Positions 1-7,466 of a stretch of DNA of 24,451 nt are shown here, one piece after another. The stretch lies in NCBI GenBank assembly GCA_945865355.1, contig CAMBDN010000009.1:1-24451 (forward strand). The letters run 5' to 3'. The notes beneath the pieces are model-generated. The model had not been told where the DNA came from. It searched no databases and worked only from the letters and a program-made list of their open reading frames with translations. A program made the position numbers and the translations under genes. The stretch is from Legionella genomosp. 1. Lineage in GTDB: Bacteria > Pseudomonadota > Gammaproteobacteria > Legionellales > Legionellaceae. The stretch's first letter is position 1. Every line of letters starts with the position of its first letter.

Positions 1-1
1 C

Positions 2-616
2 ATACAGCAACAATTTATCAAATCAGTTCAATCGACGAATGGTAGTGAATTGTCCGATATGCTTCAGCGCCTATTACTCAAACATGGTCGTCATTATCAA
101 ATAAACAACACATCAATCCCCCAAATGCTAATGGCCAAAATCGTTTATAGCTCTCTTAGCTTAATTAAAGAAACCATTAACTTTGTTGGGAACTTAGGTT
201 ATGTCGGTGGCGCTGTTCTTTCAGCGGTCGGAATGGCATTACAAGATTTTGGTCGTCGGATTAATGATGCGGTGGGAACGCTTGGATATAATCCATTCAA
301 ATATGTGGTATCAGCAATAGCCTATGCTTTTGAGGGCATAGGATTTGCGATAAAAAATAGTTTTGGATTAAAACCGCTGAGCAATTTTATCAGTTCGTGT
401 ATAACAACCATAAGAGATGCGGCTGTCATTGCTATTGGTCCGACCAACGTTCAAAGAGTAGATCAAGTTCAGGGAGAGCAAGATAGAGTAGCCGAAGCAC
501 GCTGTCGTTCTATAAAAGAACGCCTGCAAGAGGAAATCCAGCAAAATCAACCCGATCCGCTTGTTCGTGAAGAAGATCTTGCTGTAGAAACACCGGCTCA
601 TCATCTTAGCGAATGA
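2..616 (+). CDS. C-terminal part of an unrecognised protein (5' end outside window)
   Basis: The reading frame is open right up to the left edge, so the gene begins upstream. A TTG at position 50 is in frame, but nothing marks it as the start: there is no ribosome-binding site, and the codons before it are also open. The visible part is about 204 residues. Its middle is rich in glycine, alanine and hydrophobic residues (NLGYVGGAVLSAVGMAL, then KYVVSAIAYAFEGIGFAI), which could be amphipathic or membrane-associated helices. The last 50 or so residues are hydrophilic and glutamate/glutamine-rich (ERLQEEIQQNQ, then REEDLAVE) and end in HHLSE. I do not recognise the family. An acidic patch near the C-terminus is seen in many Legionella/Coxiella Dot/Icm substrates, so a secreted effector is possible, but this is inference. 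The stop is followed by a gene-poor stretch. Confidence 0.6.
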   Translation: MQQQFIKSVQSTNGSELSDMLQRLLLKHGRHYQINNTSIPQMLMAKIVYSSLSLIKETINFVGNLGYVGGAVLSAVGMALQDFGRRINDAVGTLGYNPFKYVVSAIAYAFEGIGFAIKNSFGLKPLSNFISSCITTIRDAAVIAIGPTNVQRVDQVQGEQDRVAEARCRSIKERLQEEIQQNQPDPLVREEDLAVETPAHHLSE

Positions 617-647
617 AAGAAGCATTTTTATATAATGCATTTAACAA

Positions 648-684
648 ATCCCTCCTAACCTCCTTTTTTCAAAGGGAGGGACTT
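648..684. repeat. REP-like imperfect palindrome
   Basis: An imperfect inverted repeat in which TCCCTCC (649-655) pairs with GGAGGGA (675-681) around a pyrimidine-rich centre. It resembles the CCCTCCTAACCTCC...GGAGGG type of dispersed intergenic palindrome that I recall from many bacterial genomes; this is from memory, not a search. It lies directly downstream (on the minus strand) of where the transporter remnant at 703-851 stops. It could also act as a weak terminator for the gene ending at 616. Confidence 0.45.
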
Positions 685-702
685 TCAAATGAGTGCATTG
701 AC

Positions 703-851
703 CTACTTTTCTCCATAAGTAGCCATCATACCAATGAAATGATCATCTTTAGGGAAGAACAATGCGGAAAGGGTTGGGCAAAGAAAATGTAAAGGACAAA
801 ATCATACATTTCTAATCCACCACCAATTCCTGCAGCAGCTAACACCGTCAC
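703..851 (-). pseudogene. Remnant of ProP-like MFS (metabolite:H+ symporter) N-terminus
   Basis: Translating the minus strand down from about 851 gives AAAGIGGGLEMYDFVLY and then IFFAQP. This closely resembles the first membrane helix of MHS-family MFS transporters (ProP and relatives), whose hallmark is a GN-x-x-E-[WY]-YDF-x-[LIV]-Y segment. After AQP the homology continues in a different frame as SALFFPKDDHFIGMMATYG, the usual next stretch, and then hits a stop at 703-705. The frame change near 756-765 fits a single-base deletion. Only some 50 codons of a normally 400-residue-plus transporter remain. No clean ATG precedes the segment in frame, although GTG codons occur at 851 and 845. This is a decayed, truncated gene fragment. 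The family call rests on motif recognition by eye. Confidence 0.6.
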
Positions 852-951
852 TGATGTGAAAATTTCGCTATCCTCATCATATATTCTCCCCTGTGCTACT
901 AAAATTTCAACAATAGAGTCATCGTGTAAAACACTTCTGTAAAACAGTACC

Positions 952-980
952 TTGACAATTTACTCCGAATTGGGCATGAT
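952..980 (+). promoter_or_regulatory. Sigma70-type promoter for rpsT
   Basis: A perfect -35 hexamer TTGACA (952-957) is followed by a 17-base spacer and a -10-like CATGAT (975-980, 4 of 6 consensus positions). The expected transcript start near 987 gives a leader of about 33 bases before the GTG of rpsT. Spacing and position fit a real promoter for this strongly expressed gene. Confidence 0.6.
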
Positions 981-1019
981 CGATATCTTTTGTTTCACCT
1001 GTACCTGTGGAGATTGTAA

Positions 1020-1286
1020 GTGGCAAATATTAAGTCAGCAATTAAACGCGCTCGCCAAAACATTAAATTGCGCCAACGTAATGCAAGTGCGCGTTCTATG
1101 TATCGCACCTTTATTAAAAATGTACTCAAAGCAGTAGAAGCTGGCGACAAAGAGGCTGCACGTGCAGCTTATGCTTCCGCACAACCCATCATTGATAAAG
1201 CAGCAGGGAAAGGTTTGTTGCACAAAAATAAAGCTGCCCGTATTAAAAGCCGCCTGAGCGCCCGCGTTAAAGCTATGGCAGCTTAA
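1020..1286 (+). CDS. rpsT: 30S ribosomal protein S20
   Basis: An 88-residue basic protein with the standard S20 N-terminus (MANIKSAIKRARQN) and the C-terminal KSRLSARVKAM region. S20 binds 16S rRNA and helps early assembly of the small subunit; the length matches the family. The start is GTG, with a GGAG ribosome-binding site (1009-1012) seven bases upstream; no ATG competes. In E. coli rpsT also uses a non-ATG start (UUG), which contributes to autogenous translational control, so a weak start here may be functional rather than accidental (inference). The gene stands alone, with its own promoter upstream and a strong hairpin downstream. Confidence 0.97.
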   Translation: MANIKSAIKRARQNIKLRQRNASARSMYRTFIKNVLKAVEAGDKEAARAAYASAQPIIDKAAGKGLLHKNKAARIKSRLSARVKAMAA

Positions 1287-1320
1287 TCTAGCGTTTCCGT
1301 CGCTCTAAGTCCGAAAACAC

Positions 1321-1363
1321 CCGAACCGGCATTGCCGGTTCGGTTCTAATAACCTATTTTTTT
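1321..1363 (+). terminator. Hairpin terminator after rpsT
   Basis: A perfect 10-bp stem CCGAACCGGC/GCCGGTTCGG (1321-1343) with a 3-base loop lies 35 bases after the rpsT stop. A run of seven Ts occurs at 1357-1363, about 13 bases past the stem, so the U-tract is further away than in a textbook terminator. Bases 1364-1501, up to the poxB stop, show nothing further. Confidence 0.65.
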
Positions 1364-1501
1364 ATTAAAACCATACTCTTTAAGGCCTAGTGAAGGCAAT
1401 CATTGCTACCTCAAAAGAATCACTTGACCTTAGCTTCTGAGTGGCTGCTTGTATTATGATTGAAGCAGATGAATGGACAACCCTTCATATCTCTACTGCA
1501 T

Positions 1502-3229
1502 TTATCTCCACAAATTTGATTCAGCCATATCAAATACCTCATTCCCTTGGGCATTCATAACAGCTTTTACCATGTATAGGGTAAACCCTTTTACCTGCTC
1601 AGCCGTAATGGTAGGTGGAATAGCAAGCTCAAAACGATTGGTTACTACATCAATCAAAGCGGGTCCCGGATGGGCAAATGCTTTAGATAAGGCGTCCTTA
1701 AGATCACCAGGATCCTCAACACGAACACCCATTACTCCCATCGCTTGAGCCATATCTGCGAAATTGGGGTTTTGCAGCTCAGTGCCAAAATTTAAAAATC
1801 CTGTTGCTTTCATTTCTAATTCTACAAACCCAAGTACCCCATTATTAAAAATGACAATTTTTACGGGTAACTTTTGTTGACTGAGCGTAATAAAATCGCC
1901 CATCAGCATGCTAAAACCACCATCCCCACACAAGGCAACGACTTGACGTTGAGGATATGTGGCTTGCGCACCTATGGCTTGAGAGAGCGCATTGGCCATG
2001 CTGCCATGATTAAAAGAGCCCAGTAACCGACGTTTACCATTCATTTGCAAATAGCGTGCAGCCCAAACAGTAGTCGTTCCAACATCGCAACTAAAAATTG
2101 TATCGTTATTGGCAACATCACTGACTAACTTCGCCAAATACTGCGGATGGATAATCGCGCCGCCAGGTTTTCCAGTTGCCAAATTATCAAGTTTAACTCT
2201 GTTTTCTTTATAGTGCTGAACCGCTTTATCTAAAAACATATGATCTTTATGTGGCGTGAGATAGGGTAACAGCGCTTGTATGGTGTCTTTAACATTTCCA
2301 ACGACGCCAAGCTCTACCGGACAACGACGACCAATGTTCTCACCTCGAATATCGACTTGAATAACACGAGCATGGCTGGGATAAAACTGTCGGTAAGGAA
2401 AATTTGTTCCCAACAACAGCAACGTGTCACAATCTTCTATTGCATAATAGCCAGAACTAAAACCAATAAAACCCGTCATACCAACATCATACGGGTTGTC
2501 ATATTCAACGTACTCTTTACCTCGTAATGTATGCACCGTCGGTGATTTTAATACCTCACATAACTGCATTAAGTCTTGGTGTGCACCTGCGCAACCATGT
2601 CCACAAAATAAGGTGATTTTAGAAGATTGATTAAGAATCGCAGCCATTTGCTTCAGTTCATCTTCATTTGGCGAGACACAAGGCTTGGGTTGGTGTGGCA
2701 AAAACGCCGTTGTATGGTTCTTCGCTATTTGCAGTGCAACATCCCCAGAAATAACCAAAACGGCTACTCCCCGCTTGCTCAGTGCTGTTTGAATAGCCAT
2801 TGACAGCATTCTTGGCATTTGGTCCGCGGAAGACACCAACTCACAAAAGTAACTGCATTCCTTAAACAACAGTTGAGGATGCGTTTCCTGAAAATAATCA
2901 CTTCCTATTTCTACCGAAGGAATATGTGCGGCGATTGCAAGGACCGGTGCTTGACTACGATGACAATCGTAGAGTCCATTAATAAGATGTAGATTACCCG
3001 GTCCACAACTGCCAGCACACACGGCCAGCTCGCCGGTTAATTGTGCTTCAGCACCCGCTGCAAATGCCGCAGCTTCTTCATGGCGAGTGTGTATCCATTC
3101 CATATTTTTTTTACGACGAATGGCATCAGTGATCCCATTTAGAGAGTCACCAACAACACCGTAAACACGGTTAACACCCAAAGAGGATAGTGTATCAACT
3201 AGAACTTCAGCGACAGTTAGTTTTCCCAT
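1502..3229 (-). CDS. poxB: Pyruvate dehydrogenase (ubiquinone) / pyruvate oxidase
   Basis: This 575-residue ThDP- and FAD-dependent enzyme decarboxylates pyruvate to acetate and CO2 and passes electrons to ubiquinone at the inner membrane. It resembles E. coli PoxB (572 residues) over its whole length. Features in order: HEE at 50-52 with the catalytic glutamate that activates thiamine; the GSCGPGNLHLINGL segment near 73-86; a central FAD domain with the LRGKEYVEYDNPYDVGMTG stretch near 235-253; and the ThDP/Mg motif GDGG (435-438) ending in NN (462-463). The C-terminal segment from about 545, ending SNLWR, corresponds to the E. coli PoxB lipid-binding peptide that activates the enzyme at the membrane. 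An AAAGGA ribosome-binding site precedes the ATG. The gene looks monocistronic. Acetolactate synthase is the main alternative, but the PoxB-type tail argues against it. Confidence 0.95.
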   Translation of the reverse strand: MGKLTVAEVLVDTLSSLGVNRVYGVVGDSLNGITDAIRRKKNMEWIHTRHEEAAAFAAGAEAQLTGELAVCAGSCGPGNLHLINGLYDCHRSQAPVLAIAAHIPSVEIGSDYFQETHPQLLFKECSYFCELVSSADQMPRMLSMAIQTALSKRGVAVLVISGDVALQIAKNHTTAFLPHQPKPCVSPNEDELKQMAAILNQSSKITLFCGHGCAGAHQDLMQLCEVLKSPTVHTLRGKEYVEYDNPYDVGMTGFIGFSSGYYAIEDCDTLLLLGTNFPYRQFYPSHARVIQVDIRGENIGRRCPVELGVVGNVKDTIQALLPYLTPHKDHMFLDKAVQHYKENRVKLDNLATGKPGGAIIHPQYLAKLVSDVANNDTIFSCDVGTTTVWAARYLQMNGKRRLLGSFNHGSMANALSQAIGAQATYPQRQVVALCGDGGFSMLMGDFITLSQQKLPVKIVIFNNGVLGFVELEMKATGFLNFGTELQNPNFADMAQAMGVMGVRVEDPGDLKDALSKAFAHPGPALIDVVTNRFELAIPPTITAEQVKGFTLYMVKAVMNAQGNEVFDMAESNLWR

Positions 3230-3249
3230 TATAATCCTTTATTCAATGC

Positions 3250-3297
3250 GCCTGTATTTCGCTACGCTGCATACGGGCCGAGATGTTTAGCCCGTAT
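3250..3297. repeat. Degenerate palindromic repeat with two alternative hairpins
   Basis: ATACGGGC (3271-3278) can pair with GCCTGTAT (3250-3257, one G-U pair) or with GCCCGTAT (3290-3297, perfect). The two stems are mutually exclusive. The first loop contains TTCGCTACGCTGC, the core of a common dispersed palindrome type with TCGCT(A/G)CGCT loops. It fills most of the enhC-poxB gap. No T-run follows either stem on either strand, so it is not an obvious intrinsic terminator. Confidence 0.5.
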
Positions 3298-3310
3298 CGC
3301 TAAAATACCC

Positions 3311-6300
3311 TTACCCGAAAATCGCGGAGGGCTTCAATTGGTTATTTAATTGTTCATAGGCTCGTTTTGCGGGATCATAATCTGGAAACTGAGTCATCAG
3401 GCGATGAAGAATTAACTTAGATGATCCCTCATCGCCTCGATTCCATTCATTCAAAGCATCCAAATACATTAATTCCGCAGGTTGCTCAGATGCAACAGGC
3501 GCTTGATTGATTAGCGGTGGCTCGATAAAGCTCGTGCGCTCTTGTGACTGGGTATCTAACCATTGCAACACCCGGAGAGCTTGTTGACTTCCATTCTCCC
3601 CTGCTTGCTGCAGCATTTTCTTACCTTCTATTGGCATACGCTTACCATCGATACCTTCATAGTAAAGCGTCGCTAATTGATACTGAGCATAAGCATTACC
3701 CTGTACCGCTAAATCCTTATAATATCCTTCCGCTTTCTGGCTATCTTTCGCTACACCCAAGCCATATTGATATATGCGCGCTAAAGCAAGCATACCATTT
3801 GCATTACCTTTATCCGCAGCCTGTTGGTAGAATTTTATTGCCTCAGAAAAATCAAGCTTAGTGCCCACCCCTGTTTCTGATAGCAACCCAAGTTGATACA
3901 GTGCATCTCGATCACCCGCTTCAGCTGCTTTTTTGTACCAAGTGAATGCTTGTTCCGCATCGCGAGAAACACCAGAGCCATTTAAATACAATCCTGCCAA
4001 TTGAGCCATGGCTTGACCATGCCCTTGTTCTGCTGCTTCTTGATAAAGCTCATGAGCTTTCGCATAATCAACCGGTAGGCCCTTGCCCTTTTCATAAATA
4101 AGTCCCATATCAAACTGCCCGACGGGTGAATGCTTATCTACGGCAAGTTGATAACCAATGAGTGCTTGCTGATAGTCATCATCTACCGTGTCATTAATAA
4201 ACCCTAAAGCAACCGCAGCTGGAGCATAATTGTTCTGTGCACTGGCATACCATTTTTTGGCTAGGACATAATCAGGTTGCGTCCCGATACGCCCTAATTG
4301 ATAAAGGTGACCTAGCAAATACTGAGCTACCTCTTGGCCCTGTTCAGCAGCAAGGCTGTACCATTTCTCCGCATTAACTGCATCGACAGCACCTCCCAAG
4401 CCTTGGTCAAACATAAAGCCTAATTTTAGCTGGCCTTCTTTATCGCCTTTATCGGCAAGATTTTTATAAATATCTCGCGCTTGCTGCATTTGCTTATTAT
4501 CACTGGCAAGCGATAAATAGTAATCAGCAAGCAACAAACCTGCCGTGCTATTTCCTAAAGTACGCGCTTTATCAAGCTCTGGTAAAAATGATTCACCAAG
4601 CTGTTGTTCCATCACTGCCAAATTCAGATTTGCATAGGAAAACCCAGCATCAGCAGCCTGCTGCAATAATGCTTTTCCTTTTGCTATATCCTTGCTTGAG
4701 CCTACGCCTTGGCTAGCGTAAGTACCTAATATAAACGCCGTAACAGGATTTTGAGCGGCTTGCTGATACCAATGAAGAGCCTGACTTTGATCTACCGAAA
4801 CGCCAATGCCTCGATCGTACATCAGCCCTAACAATAAAGCGGCCCCAGCGCCCCCCTGATTCGCCGCTTTACTAGCCACATCAAATGCGTGAGTTTGCTT
4901 CGCTGTATCGTTGGCCATTGCATTAAAAAATGCCAGCGGCAGAGCAGCTTCGGCAACGCCCGTATCGCTTGCGCCTTGATACAGTTGCTTGAGCATTTGA
5001 TTACGGTGCTGTTTGCTAGCAAGACTCAGATCAACGTTTTTGTCTCGCACTAACATTTCAGCCAGACGGAACTGTGCAAGACCGTAGTCATTAGCTGCTG
5101 CTAAGTCATACATTGCCATTGCCTGCTCAGCATCAGGCTGAATTGCAAGATCACCTGCCGCATTACGATAGCCCAGCTCATCAATACGCCCTAAAGCATA
5201 TTGCGCATATTCATTCCCTTTGAATGCAGCATCTCTTAACAAAGAAATCGCTTTTTGATAATCAGCGGGTATACCGTGCCCTTCCAGGTACAACATGGCA
5301 AGGTTATATTCTGCTCGTAAGTCTTGTTGGGCACTAGCCAACTCGTAATTTTTGATAGCCTCTTGTATGTCCTGGTTCGTACCTATGCCATCTTGATACA
5401 TTTGCCCAAGAGTAAACTGTGCCGTGTTATCCCCTAGCACAGCTCGCCCCTGTAAGAATTTAAATAGCGCTTGGTCGCTAATATCAGCTTGAGTACCTTT
5501 CGTTTGTGATGAGCTACCACCATCATTAGCTGCTAACACTTCATCCCGTTGCTGAGCAGTCAATTGCTTTTCAACTGAATAGCGTGGAAATGCCAGATCT
5601 TCATGTTTTGTTCCACCAAGTACCGCAGCCAAAGCATCGTAGTATTCACTAATAGCAATTTCATTTGGATTGGCCATAACAAATTTTGGCTTATAGAGTG
5701 CCTCGCGAGTAATTACATCCATTTGTGGTGCTTGATTATAATGATTTTCTTTCAATGCCTCAGGATTGTGCCAATCACTAAAAATCCCCCTCAAACGATA
5801 CCCACTCGCAGCAAATTGGTCTGATTTACCTAAACTTAACCACTGTGCGGCTTTTACTAACGCAGTACTAGGATCATCCTTCTGCGATTGAACGGCTTTT
5901 TGCTGCCATTCTTTTGCCAGATTTTCGTCTAGATCTACACCCTGACCTGTTTTATACATTGTCACTAAAGCAAGTTGTGCCTCACTAGAACCATTTTGTG
6001 CTGCTTTTAACATCCACAAAAAGCCTAAGTGTGCATTAAAAAACGGGCCTTTTGCTTGCGAATACAGCTTTGACAATGCAATTTCTGCTGGAGCATAGTG
6101 AACCATAGCCGCTTTTGTGAACCAATCTTTTGCCTGCGGCAAATCATTTTGCTGCTGAAGTATCATCCCCATCTGATACTGCGCGGGCAAATATCCTTGC
6201 GCAATGGCCAAGCCAATCAACTCCTTTGCTTTTGCTACATCAACAGGAACCAAATTACCATTAGCATATAATTCTGCTAACTTGACTTGTGCTGCAGGAT

Positions 6301-6871
6301 TATTCTGTGCCACTGCTTTATTAAGCCAGATTAAACCTAATTTTCTATTCTCTGCATGACGCGTATTAAGAAAATCCTCTGCTATGGCATATTGCGCGAT
6401 ACTGTTGCCGTTCCTCGCAGCCATAATGTAATATTTCTTGGCCACATCCGCGTTCTTTTTCGCACCAACACCATATAAATAAGCTGCTGCGCAGTACATT
6501 TGTGCTTGGGTATCATTAACATCGATGGCAGCCTTCTTAAACCATGTTAAGGCTTGCTCAGGATCATTGTCTTTCAACAGAGCATAGAGGGCCATGATAT
6601 GTTGTGCAGGTAAATAACCTTTGTCTGCTGCATGCTGAAAAAAGTGCATTGCCTCAACATTATTTTTTAATTGACCATACCCGTACAAACGCATACGACC
6701 CATATAGTAATCAATAATTGAATCTTTACCCGTATCCTTTGGTAAAAGTTCTGCCGCTTTAGCATAATTACCTTGACGATAAGCATCCAAACCATCACTG
6801 GCAAATGCCGCATTAACACCCGCAGTAGCAACCAGACAAAACCATGGTATCAAAAGGCCTTGCGATTTCAT
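3311..6871 (-). CDS. enhC: EnhC-like exported Sel1-repeat protein
   Basis: A 1186-residue protein with an N-terminal signal peptide (hydrophobic core LLIPWFCLVATAGVNAAF, predicted cleavage after AFA), so it is probably periplasmic. Most of the chain is Sel1-like repeats of about 36 residues (pattern A-x-x-x-L-G-x-x-Y-x-x-G...A-x-x-W-[YF]-x-x-A-A-x-x-G). There are more than 20 by eye: one block at roughly 30-335, a repeat-poor linker at about 335-465, then a long block to about 1110. The size, signal peptide and gene order enhA-enhB-enhC match Legionella EnhC (about 1200 residues). That protein is reported to promote host entry and intracellular growth and to restrain the soluble lytic transglycosylase, limiting muropeptide release and NOD1 sensing. 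A GAGGGG ribosome-binding site precedes the ATG. The 73-base gap after enhB suggests co-transcription. Confidence 0.88.
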   Translation of the reverse strand: MKSQGLLIPWFCLVATAGVNAAFASDGLDAYRQGNYAKAAELLPKDTGKDSIIDYYMGRMRLYGYGQLKNNVEAMHFFQHAADKGYLPAQHIMALYALLKDNDPEQALTWFKKAAIDVNDTQAQMYCAAAYLYGVGAKKNADVAKKYYIMAARNGNSIAQYAIAEDFLNTRHAENRKLGLIWLNKAVAQNNPAAQVKLAELYANGNLVPVDVAKAKELIGLAIAQGYLPAQYQMGMILQQQNDLPQAKDWFTKAAMVHYAPAEIALSKLYSQAKGPFFNAHLGFLWMLKAAQNGSSEAQLALVTMYKTGQGVDLDENLAKEWQQKAVQSQKDDPSTALVKAAQWLSLGKSDQFAASGYRLRGIFSDWHNPEALKENHYNQAPQMDVITREALYKPKFVMANPNEIAISEYYDALAAVLGGTKHEDLAFPRYSVEKQLTAQQRDEVLAANDGGSSSQTKGTQADISDQALFKFLQGRAVLGDNTAQFTLGQMYQDGIGTNQDIQEAIKNYELASAQQDLRAEYNLAMLYLEGHGIPADYQKAISLLRDAAFKGNEYAQYALGRIDELGYRNAAGDLAIQPDAEQAMAMYDLAAANDYGLAQFRLAEMLVRDKNVDLSLASKQHRNQMLKQLYQGASDTGVAEAALPLAFFNAMANDTAKQTHAFDVASKAANQGGAGAALLLGLMYDRGIGVSVDQSQALHWYQQAAQNPVTAFILGTYASQGVGSSKDIAKGKALLQQAADAGFSYANLNLAVMEQQLGESFLPELDKARTLGNSTAGLLLADYYLSLASDNKQMQQARDIYKNLADKGDKEGQLKLGFMFDQGLGGAVDAVNAEKWYSLAAEQGQEVAQYLLGHLYQLGRIGTQPDYVLAKKWYASAQNNYAPAAVALGFINDTVDDDYQQALIGYQLAVDKHSPVGQFDMGLIYEKGKGLPVDYAKAHELYQEAAEQGHGQAMAQLAGLYLNGSGVSRDAEQAFTWYKKAAEAGDRDALYQLGLLSETGVGTKLDFSEAIKFYQQAADKGNANGMLALARIYQYGLGVAKDSQKAEGYYKDLAVQGNAYAQYQLATLYYEGIDGKRMPIEGKKMLQQAGENGSQQALRVLQWLDTQSQERTSFIEPPLINQAPVASEQPAELMYLDALNEWNRGDEGSSKLILHRLMTQFPDYDPAKRAYEQLNNQLKPSAIFG

Positions 6872-6944
6872 GGTGATTCCCCTCTTATTTGTATCGCTTT
6901 CAAAAAATTGACAATAGAAAACAGCCTAACCGCTGCAATATGTT

Positions 6945-7466
6945 CTAGCGCGGAATAATGCCATAGTGGATGACCTCGTTTACCGCTCCACCACTCGTGT
7001 TACTCTTCACTAACCAATAATTTCCCTTGTTATTCATGCCATATTTCACCCTGGCATACTCACATACCTTAAGGCTTTGAGAACAATCAACAATTTTACC
7101 GTAACTCAATTTTGGGTCATCAACAGTACAAATATACTTAAGCTCTTTCTCACTCGTCGATAATACAGACCATTGACGCGCAGAAATAACATGATTTAAA
7201 AACATACTACGCGTACTATCATCTTTCAGCATTTGGTATAGATTGATAGGCTTCTGTAATGCATTAAAAATAAAATAAAGTGATTGTTTCTCACCCGCTT
7301 CTTCCGGGAACAACTCAAGTATTTTTAATTGGTATTTATAACCAACATCTCGACACCCCAAGGGAGGGGTATCGTCTTTTTTTTCTGCAGAAAAACTCAA
7401 ACTCGTTGCCGCAAGTAACAGAAACATGATGGCCGTGCGGTTCAGGCACTTTATGTTGTTTATCAT
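6945..7466 (-). CDS. enhB: EnhB-like small exported protein
   Basis: A 173-residue protein with a clear signal peptide (hydrophobic segment IMFLLLAATSLSFSA, cleavage expected before EKKDD), so exported to the periplasm. The mature part holds four cysteines, at about residues 38, 113, 128 and 134, which may form disulfides. I see no catalytic motif. The name rests on context: it sits between an L,D-transpeptidase and an EnhC-type Sel1 protein, as enhB does in Legionella. The ATG overlaps the enhA stop by four bases (ATGA), so translation is probably coupled. The function of EnhB is not established to my knowledge. Confidence 0.75.
   Translation of the reverse strand: MINNIKCLNRTAIMFLLLAATSLSFSAEKKDDTPPLGCRDVGYKYQLKILELFPEEAGEKQSLYFIFNALQKPINLYQMLKDDSTRSMFLNHVISARQWSVLSTSEKELKYICTVDDPKLSYGKIVDCSQSLKVCEYARVKYGMNNKGNYWLVKSNTSGGAVNEVIHYGIIPR

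Noticed and set aside
368..640. 90-codon minus-strand open frame with a TM-like stretch
   Set aside because: It lies antisense to the real edge gene over most of its length, has no ribosome-binding site and no recognisable motif.
952..1137. Plus-strand open frame overlapping rpsT
   Set aside because: It begins on the -35 element of the rpsT promoter and overlaps S20 in another frame; S20 is certain.
1424..1457. TTGACC and TATTAT as a promoter between rpsT and poxB
   Set aside because: The spacer is 22 bases, too long for sigma70, and no plus-strand gene follows.
4828..5022. Short minus-strand frame inside enhC
   Set aside because: It is an out-of-frame shadow of the Sel1-repeat gene, a side effect of alanine-rich codons.
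3311..6871. Internal repeats of the Sel1 gene as a possible DNA repeat array or CRISPR
   Set aside because: The repetition is at protein level (about 36 residues, divergent at DNA level) with an unbroken reading frame; no spacer structure.
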